In this document: in pieces, positions 1-9,396 of the stretch
Layout of the letters: every line of letters begins with the position of its first letter
How positions within the stretch are numbered: the stretch's first letter is position 1
Assembly (NCBI GenBank): GCA_024696945.1
Contig: JAILGF010000075.1
Coordinates: forward strand, 1 to 64,000
Source: Lachnospiraceae bacterium
GTDB lineage: Bacteria; Bacillota; Clostridia; Lachnospirales; Lachnospiraceae
Direction of reading: 5' to 3'
DNA length: 64,000 bases
Translations under genes and position numbers: made by a program
The notes under the pieces: model-generated
Database searches by the model: none
The model's input: the letters and a program-made list of their open reading frames with translations, nothing else
Told to the model about the DNA's origin: nothing

Positions 1-248
1 TGATTAGCCATGTAATTACCTCCTGCCACCAGGACACTACATTACTAATAATAACATACAATGATTAATCAGAGTAAATTCCAGATAAAGCTTTTTCAAA
101 CGAAATTCCAGTCAAACTGGAATTTAAAATGAAAATTAATTGGGTTCTGCGGTTGGTAAAAAAATATGGAACCGATCATATTTCACCTGCGTCTAATCCT
201 CGGAAACACAAAAAACATATAAGTTTGTGGAGTTTTAGGAGGTGTATT

Positions 249-518
249 ATGAAAAAGAGTTTCAGGAAAAGCAAGGTATTTATCGCAGCGCTGATACTTA
301 TGCTATCACTTACCGCATGCGGAGGTGACAAAAAAGGATCGACAGAAAATACAAATACCGCTGTCGAATCGGGCAAAAAAGAGGCTAAATCAGGTACGTT
401 AAAACCCGGAGATGAAGTGCAGGACGGAGACAATATAACACCGAGCGCTAACAAGCAGTTTTTCGGCGGAGCGGAAGTAGGTGATTCCGGTACAGACGAT
501 ACAAAATCTCAGAAATAA
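249..518 (+). CDS. small secreted lipoprotein, hypothetical
   Basis: ATG at 249 preceded by aggaggtg; signal peptide with lipobox LSLTAC; ORF track start (129) is upstream of the RBS. Confidence 0.7.
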   Translation: MKKSFRKSKVFIAALILMLSLTACGGDKKGSTENTNTAVESGKKEAKSGTLKPGDEVQDGDNITPSANKQFFGGAEVGDSGTDDTKSQK

Positions 519-531
519 CATAATCCCCAAT

Positions 532-607
532 ATGTCATCCTGAGTGAAACGAAGGATCTTTTGAAACTAAGATTGTTAAGATCCTTCGCATACGCTCAGG
601 ATGACAT
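532..607. repeat. imperfect inverted repeat atgtcatcctgag...gaaggatctt / aagatccttcg...ctcaggatgacat
   Basis: about 29-30 nt arms, near-perfect complement, intergenic. Confidence 0.85.
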
Positions 608-757
608 TTTTATATATTAATTAATATTATACAGGATGTTTTTGTTGACGATAAACGTCCTCCATGGATAAATATTAGTAAGGTTAATATTTACAACGCA
701 TGCATATAATGTTAGTATTATTATGCATTAAAATAAGAAATAAAATAGAGGCGGCAT

Positions 758-1051
758 ATGAAAAACAAAGTAATAGTATTATTTTTATTATGTTTTGTTC
801 TGGCTTTTGCCGGGAACGGCTGTATCGGTACACAGTACTCAAAAGAAGATGAACAGGCTACAGAGGAACTCGGAAAAAAGATGATGCAGGAATGGCTGAA
901 CGAAAACATGAAGGGCGAGAAAGTTTCCGATAAAGGAATATCGGCGCTTGCAGAGGGGCTGCTCGGAGGAAATTACTACCTTGCAGCTGTAGGAAAGGAA
1001 ATAATTAATTTCGGCAGTAACAGCAGGCTTACCGTAAGGGAAGAAAGATAA
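758..1051 (+). CDS. small secreted/lipoprotein-like hypothetical protein
   Basis: N-terminal hydrophobic signal peptide ending in a Cys; gaggcgg RBS. Confidence 0.6.
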   Translation: MKNKVIVLFLLCFVLAFAGNGCIGTQYSKEDEQATEELGKKMMQEWLNENMKGEKVSDKGISALAEGLLGGNYYLAAVGKEIINFGSNSRLTVREER

Positions 1052-1080
1052 ATCTATCATTACTGTAATGGGAGAGAACA

Positions 1081-1725
1081 ATGGACCAAATATACAGGGA
1101 AAAGTCATTGGAATACTGGGACGGGATACATAAGGAATACGACAGAGCAAACATAAAGACAGATGACTGGCTGGATAAATTTGACGATATTATAACGGGC
1201 TGCAGGAAGCCGATACTGGATCTGGGATGCGGCAGCGGCAATGATACCCTGTATCTGATAAATAAGGGCAAAAAGGTTATATCCTGTGATCAGTCCCCGA
1301 GTGCGATCCTAAATATCGCTAAAAACTTTCCGGAGGTATATGATGCCAAGTGCTTTAACATGCTTGACGGTCTTCCCTTTGAGGATGAGGCCTTTGAGGT
1401 AGTTATAGCCGACTTGTGCCTGCATTACTTTAAAGAAACGGATACCCGGAACATTTTGGCCGACATCCGAAGAATACTGATACCAGGCGGACATCTGATA
1501 CTGCGTGTAAACTCTGTAAATGATGTGCTTCACGGAGCAGGGCAGGGGAAGGAGATAGAGCACCACGTATTCGAGATGGAAGGAAAGACCATAAAGAGAT
1601 TCTTTAACGAGGAAGACATCAGATATTTCTTCAAAGACTTTGAAATAGAATACCTGAACGAAGAGATTATGACCAGATATAAGCTGGAGAAAAGGCTGTT
1701 CAGGGTATGCGTAAGGAAGAAGTGA
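1081..1725 (+). CDS. class I SAM-dependent methyltransferase
   Basis: motif I ILDLGCGSGNDTLYL, later VVIADLCLHYF. Confidence 0.85.
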   Translation: MDQIYREKSLEYWDGIHKEYDRANIKTDDWLDKFDDIITGCRKPILDLGCGSGNDTLYLINKGKKVISCDQSPSAILNIAKNFPEVYDAKCFNMLDGLPFEDEAFEVVIADLCLHYFKETDTRNILADIRRILIPGGHLILRVNSVNDVLHGAGQGKEIEHHVFEMEGKTIKRFFNEEDIRYFFKDFEIEYLNEEIMTRYKLEKRLFRVCVRKK

Positions 1726-1742
1726 TCATGGACTATGCTTGC

Positions 1743-1771
1743 TTGATTTTTCGACCGAAAAATGTTAATAT
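1743..1771 (+). promoter_or_regulatory. sigma-A-type promoter upstream of NSS transporter
   Basis: TTGATT-N17-TAATAT. Confidence 0.4.
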
Positions 1772-1805
1772 GGTCAAAGACTAATGATCAAGGACGGATA
1801 AACAA

Positions 1806-3191
1806 ATGTCATCACAAAACCAAGCAAAAACAGATAACCGAGAAAACGGAAAATTCGGATCGAAGATAGGGTTTATCCTGGCTGCGGCAGGATCTGCGGT
1901 AGGACTCGGAAATATCTGGAGATTTCCGTATCTTGCGGCAAAATACGGCGGAGGACTGTTCCTGCTGATCTACATTATACTGGCGGTGACCTTCGGATTT
2001 GCGCTTTTGCTTACCGAAATAGCCATCGGTAGACGTACCGGCAAGAGCGTTATCGGAGCCTACAGCACCATCAATAAGAAGTTCTCATTCCTGGGCTGGC
2101 TGGCAGCACTGGTACCGGTCATCATAACCCCGTATTACTGTGTAATAGGCGGATGGGTGCTGAAGTACCTGTTTACATTTATGACCGGAAACGGAAACGA
2201 TGCGGCAGGTGACGGTTCTTTCTTCTCAGAGTTCATCGGTTCATCGGCACAGCCTACGGTATTCTTTATCATATTCCTTGTAGTGACCGCAGTGGTAGTA
2301 ATGCTCGGAGTAGAAAAAGGAATCGAGAGGATCAGCAAATTCATGATGCCGGTGCTTGTATTGATCACCATAGGCATCGCCATATATACACTTACACTGG
2401 ACGGAGCGGGCGAAGGACTTAAATATTACCTCCTTCCGAATTTCGAAGATTTTTCATTCGGCAAGCTGATGAAAACGGTAGCGGCCGCAATGGGACAGCT
2501 TTTCTACTCAATGTCCATAGCCATGGGAATCATGGTGACCTACGGCTCATACATGCGAAAGCAGGATAACCTCGAACAATGTGTAAGACAGATAGAAGTA
2601 TTTGACACAGGAATCGCAGTACTTGCCGGACTCATTATAGTTCCCGCGGTATTTGTATTCTCCGGAGGTAACGCCGAGGCCCTCAACAAAGGCCCCGGAC
2701 TCATGTTCATCACGCTGCCTAACGTATTTAAATCCATGGCGGGCGGACAGATATTGGGAACGGTTTTCTTTATTCTCGTTGCATTGGCAGCACTTACATC
2801 CTCCATATCGCTCATGGAGACAGTGGTGTCCATCATCATGGAAAAGTTCGGAATACGGCGTATAAAGGCAAGCCTTATAACACTGGCTGCCTGCTTTTTA
2901 CTCGGAATGCTTTCCGTACTCGGATACAGTGCATGGGAAGCTGTGACCATCGTTGGAATGCAATTCCTTGACCTGTTTGATTTCATGAGCAATAACATTA
3001 TGATGCCGGTAGTTGCACTTCTCACCTGTACGCTTATAGGGTGGGTGACAAAACCGACGTATGTCGAAGAAGAAGTACTCGTGAGTGCCGGAAAGTTCCG
3101 CAGCCGTACGCTCCTTTCGGTGATGCTGCGGTATGTGTGTCCGGTATGCATGATAATAATACTTCTTACACCTTTTATTACCGATATCTGA
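1806..3191 (+). CDS. sodium-dependent transporter, neurotransmitter:sodium symporter (NSS/SNF) family
   Basis: KIGFILAAAGSAVGLGNIWRFPYLAAKYGGG N-terminal NSS signature; about 11-12 TM segments. Confidence 0.92.
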   Translation: MSSQNQAKTDNRENGKFGSKIGFILAAAGSAVGLGNIWRFPYLAAKYGGGLFLLIYIILAVTFGFALLLTEIAIGRRTGKSVIGAYSTINKKFSFLGWLAALVPVIITPYYCVIGGWVLKYLFTFMTGNGNDAAGDGSFFSEFIGSSAQPTVFFIIFLVVTAVVVMLGVEKGIERISKFMMPVLVLITIGIAIYTLTLDGAGEGLKYYLLPNFEDFSFGKLMKTVAAAMGQLFYSMSIAMGIMVTYGSYMRKQDNLEQCVRQIEVFDTGIAVLAGLIIVPAVFVFSGGNAEALNKGPGLMFITLPNVFKSMAGGQILGTVFFILVALAALTSSISLMETVVSIIMEKFGIRRIKASLITLAACFLLGMLSVLGYSAWEAVTIVGMQFLDLFDFMSNNIMMPVVALLTCTLIGWVTKPTYVEEEVLVSAGKFRSRTLLSVMLRYVCPVCMIIILLTPFITDI

Positions 3192-3215
3192 TAACCGTTT
3201 CAAAGGAGGGAGAAA

Positions 3216-4118
3216 ATGAAGAAGATATTATCATGCTTACTGTTAGCGGTAATGCTGGTTACCGTAGTCGGTATAGTTCCTGTATCGGCCAGATCCAAGA
3301 TAAAACTCAATAAGAAGAAGATCACTTTGGAACTGCGCGAGTCATTCAAATTAAAACTCAAAGGTGTAAAGAGCACAGAAGTGCAGTGGGCGTCAGGAAG
3401 CGTTAACGTAGCCCTGGTCACAAAGAAAGGAAAAGTAACCGCGGTAGGCAAGGGTAAGACAAAAATCTATGCTACCTATAACGGAAAAACATATAAATGT
3501 ACGGTAACCGTGACAGTGCCGGAAGGCGAAAGCCATACGATAAGTGCCGACGAGTATGACATACTTTATTGGGAAGCTTACGAGTTACTTTATGACAAAC
3601 CATGCCCGATAACACTTCCTGCAGAGGAGCAATGGTATATCGCCAGTTACGGCACGAGTAAAGAAACGCGTAACTACTGGTGGAACTCAAGAGAAAGCTA
3701 CTCGGAAGAGGCTATGACCTGGGTTACGACAATGGAATGCTGGGTAACGGAATCTCTTCTTGATTATGAAGATATGTCGGAATGCATATTATTGCTTGAC
3801 AGCCGGGATACCCAAAATTATGAGAGCGTTTTTGCATATTGGAAAGATATGCTTTTTGCCAAAATAAGGATGTCCTCCATGAATTTCGATGACTCGGCAG
3901 AATATCTGGCTGACTCGGCCGAGTATATAGGAGATACAGCAAAGGGTTATCCCATCATCCGGTATTTATGTGAGTACGAAGGACATATAGCTACGGTATA
4001 TATCACCTATAATATCGAAGAATGTGTGCTTCAGAGTTTTGTTCTTGTAAACGGTGAAGGCAGCCGTATGAAACCTGAGATTGAGAAATATCTGGAAGAA
4101 GAGATTATAAATCAGTGA
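3216..4118 (+). CDS. secreted protein with bacterial Ig-like (BIG2-type) domain
   Basis: signal peptide; LNKKKITLELRESFKLKLKG...VTAVGKGKTKIYATYNGKTYKCTVTV. Confidence 0.75.
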   Translation: MKKILSCLLLAVMLVTVVGIVPVSARSKIKLNKKKITLELRESFKLKLKGVKSTEVQWASGSVNVALVTKKGKVTAVGKGKTKIYATYNGKTYKCTVTVTVPEGESHTISADEYDILYWEAYELLYDKPCPITLPAEEQWYIASYGTSKETRNYWWNSRESYSEEAMTWVTTMECWVTESLLDYEDMSECILLLDSRDTQNYESVFAYWKDMLFAKIRMSSMNFDDSAEYLADSAEYIGDTAKGYPIIRYLCEYEGHIATVYITYNIEECVLQSFVLVNGEGSRMKPEIEKYLEEEIINQ

Positions 4119-4137
4119 AAAACAATAATTGATGCGA

Positions 4138-4178
4138 AGGAGCTTTCCGGGCAGTTTAAAGCCGGGAAGCTCCTTTTT
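4138..4178 (+). terminator. Rho-independent terminator
   Basis: ggagctttccggg...gccgggaagctccttttttac. Confidence 0.8.
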
Positions 4179-4183
4179 TACCG

Positions 4184-4221
4184 CAAATCACTCCGACAAA
4201 ATGCCACAAATCACTCCGACA
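4184..4221. repeat. two copies of caaatcactccgaca, 23-nt period
   Basis: exact 15-nt direct repeat at 4184 and 4207. Confidence 0.8.
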
Positions 4222-4259
4222 GAGCCGTAAAAAAGCCTAAAGTCAGACTCAAAAAAACA

Positions 4260-4288
4260 TTGAATCAAAACCTTAAAAATGTTATAAT
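4260..4288 (+). promoter_or_regulatory. sigma-A-type promoter
   Basis: TTGAAT-N17-TATAAT upstream of the frameshifted remnant. Confidence 0.6.
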
Positions 4289-4318
4289 ATTTTTGACTGT
4301 AAACATAACAGTAAAGTG

Positions 4319-4597
4319 ATGGAAAACAAGCATACGGAGAGCGGGAGTATTTTATGTTTCCATACTGGACGGACGCGACTACTTTATTCCTACAATTATC
4401 GAGTGTTCTAAGGATGGTACGGTATTTTACACATATGACGGAATGGAAAAGGCTTGGCCTGATGAAGGAATGGAGCGTTTCTTTAAGAAATTCAAGTAAA
4501 CAAGGCCGAGATGGTGAATATCTATAGAGTGAAAAAGCTTTCCGGGACGGGTGAGCTTGAAATCATAAACTATGGAGTATACGATGACGGCAGTTGA
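4319..4597 (+). pseudogene. frameshifted small gene remnant
   Basis: Manual translation: MENKHTE... continues as AGVFYVSILDGRDYFIPTIIECSKDGTVFYTYDGMEKAWPDEGMERFFKKFK* in another frame, then VNKAEMVNIYRVKKLSGTGELEIINYGVYDDGS* in a third; promoter upstream. Confidence 0.5.
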
Positions 4598-4612
4598 TAA
4601 AGGCATAGGAAT

Positions 4613-4807
4613 ATGAAAAACATTAATCCATACATGAAAGTACAGATAAAGAACCAGGTACTTGAGGTCGATAATTTTTTAAAACTTCTCAGGGGTGCAG
4701 CAGTCAAAGATGACGGAGTTGTTGATTCCGATGAAGAGAAGATTATAAAGAAAATTGAAAAGGCTTCAAAAAAATACAGAGACTTACTAAAAGAATATTG
4801 TGAATGA
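4613..4807 (+). CDS. small charged helical hypothetical protein
   Basis: 64 aa ORF before the nuclease genes, rich in K/E/D. Confidence 0.5.
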   Translation: MKNINPYMKVQIKNQVLEVDNFLKLLRGAAVKDDGVVDSDEEKIIKKIEKASKKYRDLLKEYCE

Positions 4808-4867
4808 TATTAAAAAAACTTTTTTATACTGTGTGTATATTCAAATGAAAAAAATAGAGGTGATAGA

Positions 4868-5779
4868 TTGGGTCTTAAGGCAAAAACTATAAATTTATTG
4901 TTGTATGATGGAAATCTTAATGGAGTCATAAGTATTCAGGATTCAAGTTGGAATTCCGGAGAATTGTATTCCTCCCCTCGGGAATCTGTTGCAGATTTGC
5001 TTAAAAATGGAGCTTGCAGTAAATTTGGGGTTTATCTTTTGTTGTCAGATGACATGGTTTATGTGGGACAAGCATCAGATCTTGCAAAGCGGTTATCGCA
5101 GCATTTGTTAGGTAAAGAATGGTGGCAAAATGCAGTTATTCTTACAACAACTGATGACAGTTTAAATCATTCTGATATTGACTATATTGAGTATGTATTG
5201 ATAGATAAGGCTTTTGCAATAGAAAGACTTGACTGTGATAATAAGAAAAAGGGAAATCCGCCAAAGGTAGATAAATTTAGAAAAGTTATTCTTGATCAAT
5301 ACTTAGAAGAAGCATTATTTGTGATGCAGCTTATTGGAATTAATGTATTTAATGAAGATAAGAAGAGTACGCATAAAGGGTTGATAGATGTAACCAGTGT
5401 TAATGTTAAACTTTCTTTGGGTAAAAGGACCAAAACCGAAGCTATAAAGTATGCTTCAGAAAATGGCGTAAAATTAGCATCAAAAAACACAAGCTATGCT
5501 GTACTTCGTCCTGATAAAGGTTATTTTTGGATTAATCCAAGAATAAAAGTACTTGAAAGTGATTGGAATGTTATTTTAAATGATACTGCCAATTCAGAAC
5601 TGGTTATATTATCTGTTCCAGCAAATACCTTTGATGATGATAATAAATCTAATATGGGGTTGAAAGTTCGTAAAGATAAACCTGATCTTTTGGACATTAA
5701 AATTTCACGTGAAAAACTCACTGATACTGTGAGTGGCTTAAGCTTTTCCAAATATTTACAAACCAAGATTAAGTATTAG
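4868..5779 (+). CDS. GIY-YIG nuclease family protein, probable DUF4357 C-terminus
   Basis: FGVYLLLSDDMVYVGQASDLAKRLSQHL (GIY-YIG core); C-terminal ASKNTSYAVLRPDKGYFWINPR...W; TTG start. Confidence 0.75.
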   Translation: MGLKAKTINLLLYDGNLNGVISIQDSSWNSGELYSSPRESVADLLKNGACSKFGVYLLLSDDMVYVGQASDLAKRLSQHLLGKEWWQNAVILTTTDDSLNHSDIDYIEYVLIDKAFAIERLDCDNKKKGNPPKVDKFRKVILDQYLEEALFVMQLIGINVFNEDKKSTHKGLIDVTSVNVKLSLGKRTKTEAIKYASENGVKLASKNTSYAVLRPDKGYFWINPRIKVLESDWNVILNDTANSELVILSVPANTFDDDNKSNMGLKVRKDKPDLLDIKISREKLTDTVSGLSFSKYLQTKIKY

Positions 5780-5877
5780 TATAGAAAACATTTATAAATC
5801 TTGATTTGTAAGTAGAGCTTAAGAAATATGCTTAACAGTGTATATTAAGAAACCTTAAATTGAAAGGAACTAGAGAT

Positions 5878-8016
5878 ATGGCGAAAAGCCCAAGATGTCT
5901 ATATGAAAGCGATATTGCGTCATTTCTTAATGAAGATCCGAATTCAATATTTGGGATAATAAATGATAAATACCATGGTTCTGCACTTACTACAACAAGG
6001 GAAGCATGGAAAAATGAAATTGAAATACTTCAGGAGAAGTTAATTCCTTGGAAAGACTCTGGTGGGAAAATAGTATTTGAGTATGATATCCCTCGCTTGG
6101 GTAAAAGAATTGATGTGATATTATTGTTAAGGGGTATTATTTTTTGTTTGGAATTTAAAATTGGTGAGTCAAAAATTTTGGAACCTGATGTAGATCAGGT
6201 TCTTGATTATGCTTTGGATTTGAAAAATTTTCATAAATATAGTCAAGCCAATTTGATTGTACCTATACTTATAGCTACAGAATATAATAGTTGCACAAAA
6301 TTAATTCAGCCTTCGGTATATGATGATAGAGTTGTTAACCCATTAATGACAGGAGTAAAAGGTATATCAGAGATACTGACAGAATTAGTGCAGATGTATC
6401 CTAATGAACCTTCAATCAATCCCGATTGGATTATAAGTCCATATGCACCGACGCCTACAATCATAGAGGCTGCAAGAACTTTGTATGAAAGTCATTCGGT
6501 AGAAGATATTACACGACATGAAGCGGATCAGGTAACTACAGATAATACCATTTCTTATATTTTACAAGTTATTCAAAAAAGTAAAATGAATAGAGAAAAG
6601 AGTATTTGTTTTGTAACCGGAGTTCCTGGGGCTGGAAAAACATTGGTAGGGCTTGATGTAGCGGTAAAACAGACATATCAGGGGTCGGATACCCCTATTG
6701 AAGATGAAGGTGCTGTTTATTTGTCAGGAAATGGCCCCTTAGTAGCAGTTCTTAATGAGGCTCTTGCAAGAGATAATTTCAAGAAATGCAAAGACAGGGG
6801 AGAAAATAAGAAACTATCTGATTCAAGACGAGAAGTTGGTAAATTTATCCAAATCATACATCGATATCGAGACAATATGCTTGCAAAAATCAAGAACCCT
6901 GTTGAAAATGGAGTGCTTGAAATTGATCCCCAAAAAGCAGTTAAAAGTACAGGAGCCGGATATGGCGAGGTTGAGCATGTTGCCATATTTGATGAGGCTC
7001 AACGTTCATGGACACATAGCAGACTTGCTAATTATTTAAAGAGAGGCGGAACTTATGGCAATAAATTAAAGGTACCTAACTTCCCTATGTCAGAAGCAGC
7101 ATTCCTGATATGGTCTCTTGACCAGCGTGAGGACTGGGCAACTATAGTATGTCTTGTTGGAGGAGGGCAGGAGATAAACACCGGCGAAGCGGGTATTACC
7201 GAATGGATTAAAGCCTTAAATGAAAAATTTTCTCATTGGAAAATTTACATTTCTCCCCAGTTATCCGAGCCGGAATATGCAGAGGGTAAAGTTGATGAGT
7301 TGTTAGCAGAAAATAATAATGTTACATACTCAAAGAATTTGCATTTAGGAGTATCATTACGTTCATATAGAGCGGAAAAGCTTTCTGCATTTGTCCATGC
7401 TATTCTCGATGTTGATGAAAGTGCAAAAATATTATATTCAGAAATAAAGAAAAACTATCCCATAGTACTTACAAGAGATATGGAAAAAGCTAGGAGATGG
7501 TTGCATGAAAAAGTTAGAGGGACTGAAAGAACAGGAGTTCTGATTACAAAAGAGTCCGCCAGATATAAACCACTTGGAGTGCATGTACTTGTATCAGATG
7601 ATGAAAATGCTGTTCATTGGTTTCTTGATGATAAGGCAGATACAAGGTCATCAAATTATTTAGAGGATGCCGCAACCGAGATTCAGGTTCAGGGATTGGA
7701 ATTAGATTATACTTGTTTGCTGTGGGATGCTGACATGCGATATGAAAATGGTAAATGGCATTATTATAGATTTAATAGAAGTACAGAATGGAGTGAGTTA
7801 AAGGCTGAAAGTGAGAGCAAACAGGAACAAATGAAATACATGCTGAATGCATATAGAGTTTTGCTTACTCGTGCAAGAGCAGGAATGGTTATATGTGTAC
7901 CTGAAGGTAATGCCCATAAAACAGCCAGTGGATTTTGGGAGGATAGTACACGTCTTCCGGAGTATTATAATGGTACTTATGAATATTTGAAAAGCATGGG
8001 GATGGAAGAAATTTGA
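5878..8016 (+). CDS. predicted PD-(D/E)xK nuclease domain fused to DUF2075 (SF1-like) helicase
   Basis: N-term RIDVILLLRGIIFCLEFKIG...DVDQVLDYALDL (D...ExK...QxxxY); Walker A GVPGAGKT; Walker B VAIFDEAQR; LVGGGQEINTGEAG; C-term QVQGLELDYTCLLWD and YRVLLTRARAGMVICVP; ATG at 5878 has an RBS. Confidence 0.8.
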   Translation: MAKSPRCLYESDIASFLNEDPNSIFGIINDKYHGSALTTTREAWKNEIEILQEKLIPWKDSGGKIVFEYDIPRLGKRIDVILLLRGIIFCLEFKIGESKILEPDVDQVLDYALDLKNFHKYSQANLIVPILIATEYNSCTKLIQPSVYDDRVVNPLMTGVKGISEILTELVQMYPNEPSINPDWIISPYAPTPTIIEAARTLYESHSVEDITRHEADQVTTDNTISYILQVIQKSKMNREKSICFVTGVPGAGKTLVGLDVAVKQTYQGSDTPIEDEGAVYLSGNGPLVAVLNEALARDNFKKCKDRGENKKLSDSRREVGKFIQIIHRYRDNMLAKIKNPVENGVLEIDPQKAVKSTGAGYGEVEHVAIFDEAQRSWTHSRLANYLKRGGTYGNKLKVPNFPMSEAAFLIWSLDQREDWATIVCLVGGGQEINTGEAGITEWIKALNEKFSHWKIYISPQLSEPEYAEGKVDELLAENNNVTYSKNLHLGVSLRSYRAEKLSAFVHAILDVDESAKILYSEIKKNYPIVLTRDMEKARRWLHEKVRGTERTGVLITKESARYKPLGVHVLVSDDENAVHWFLDDKADTRSSNYLEDAATEIQVQGLELDYTCLLWDADMRYENGKWHYYRFNRSTEWSELKAESESKQEQMKYMLNAYRVLLTRARAGMVICVPEGNAHKTASGFWEDSTRLPEYYNGTYEYLKSMGMEEI

Positions 8017-8070
8017 CAGAGCAATAACACTTAAAAATAAGAGCTTTATCTATTAATGGAGGCTAAAAAA

Positions 8071-8391
8071 ATGACTTTTGACGAATTATTAAGCAAGGTA
8101 CGAAAAATAGCATCAGAAACGGATATCAGCGGTACTGATTTTCTTGCAGTACAAGTAAATATCACTGAGCCTGACGGAGGCGTCTTTTATGTTGAAGTAA
8201 AAGATGGAAAGGTTAATGTTGAGCCATATGAGTATAATGACAGAAACTGTGCAGTAACAATGAAAATGGCAGATTTCAACAAACTCCTTGATGGTAAGCT
8301 TAATCCTGTTATAGCATTTACAACCGGTAAACTTAAGGTGGACGGGGATGTAGGGAAGGCTCTTGAATTTTCAAAGTTATTAAAGAATTAA
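8071..8391 (+). CDS. SCP2 sterol-binding-like domain protein
   Basis: FYVEVKDGKVNVEPYEYNDRNCAVTMKMADFNKLLDGKLNPVIAFTTGKLKVDGDVGKALEF; GGAGG just upstream of ATG 8071. Confidence 0.75.
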   Translation: MTFDELLSKVRKIASETDISGTDFLAVQVNITEPDGGVFYVEVKDGKVNVEPYEYNDRNCAVTMKMADFNKLLDGKLNPVIAFTTGKLKVDGDVGKALEFSKLLKN

Positions 8392-8408
8392 AAAGTTGAA
8401 GGATTAGA

Positions 8409-9011
8409 ATGAAAGTATATGTAGTAGAACAGATTACCGAGGCAGACTATGGATGCGAAGATACCGGAAGAAAAGAACCGATGGCATTATTAAAACTTAG
8501 AGATCTTTCTCCGGAGTCTGAACCTGAGCCGATAAGGTATGTTGAATTGTCAGAGGCAGATATTTCTAAGCAGGGTATAGTTGAAGGAAAAAAGGTTTGC
8601 TTTAACGCTGAAGGTAATATAAAAAAATATGTAAATGTAGTTGCAGCGGTTATTTACAAAAACGAAAACGGTGTTGAAAAGATATTTGCAACACAGCGTG
8701 GTTATGGGGATTATAAAGACGGATGGGAGTTCCCCGGAGGGAAAGTGGAACCGAAAGAAACACCCGAAGATGCAATAGTCAGGGAAATTAAAGAAGAGTT
8801 AGATACTGATATTAATGTTGAGGAATATATCGGTACGGTAGAATATGATTATCCTACATTTTATCTTTCGATGAGATGTTTCCGATGTACAATAGAATCC
8901 GGTAGTCTAATTCTTAAAGAGCATGAAGCAGCAAAATGGTTAAAGATGGATGAACTGGATTCTGTTGACTGGTTGCCGGCAGATATTGAAGTGGTAAAGA
9001 TGATAAGATAA
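8409..9011 (+). CDS. NUDIX hydrolase (MutT-like) with N-terminal extension
   Basis: Nudix box GGKVEPKETPEDAIVREIKEELD. Confidence 0.88.
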   Translation: MKVYVVEQITEADYGCEDTGRKEPMALLKLRDLSPESEPEPIRYVELSEADISKQGIVEGKKVCFNAEGNIKKYVNVVAAVIYKNENGVEKIFATQRGYGDYKDGWEFPGGKVEPKETPEDAIVREIKEELDTDINVEEYIGTVEYDYPTFYLSMRCFRCTIESGSLILKEHEAAKWLKMDELDSVDWLPADIEVVKMIR

Positions 9012-9045
9012 ACAAATGGTACTGAGATTATGAAATGGGTGTAAT

Positions 9046-9387
9046 ATGAATATACAGATATTTGGAACAAAGAAATGTAATGATACAAAGAAGGCGGAAC
9101 GTTTCTTTAAAGAACGTGGGATAAAGTATCAGTTTATTGATATGAAAGAAAAGGGAATGAGTAAAGGCGAATTCCTTTCGGTTGCCCAGTCGAACGGAGG
9201 CATTGAGGAGATGGTTGCCTGGGACGGAAAAGAAAAGGATACTGTAACACTTATAAAATACCTTTCGGAAGAAGATAAGCTTGAAAAGATACTTGAGAAT
9301 CCTACCGTTATAAAAACACCGGTAGTTAGAAACGGAAAACAATCGACAGTCGGGTATAAGCCTGAAGTGTGGAAAAACTGGCAATAG
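9046..9387 (+). CDS. ArsC/Spx-family thioredoxin-fold protein
   Basis: IFGTKKCNDTKKAERFFKERGIKYQFID...TPVVRNGKQSTVGYKPEVW. Confidence 0.8.
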   Translation: MNIQIFGTKKCNDTKKAERFFKERGIKYQFIDMKEKGMSKGEFLSVAQSNGGIEEMVAWDGKEKDTVTLIKYLSEEDKLEKILENPTVIKTPVVRNGKQSTVGYKPEVWKNWQ

Positions 9388-9396
9388 GAGGACTTT

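Noticed and set aside
2540-3151. 203-aa minus-strand ORF
   Set aside because: Antisense to the clear NSS transporter; no RBS or family motif; mirrors codon bias of the plus gene.
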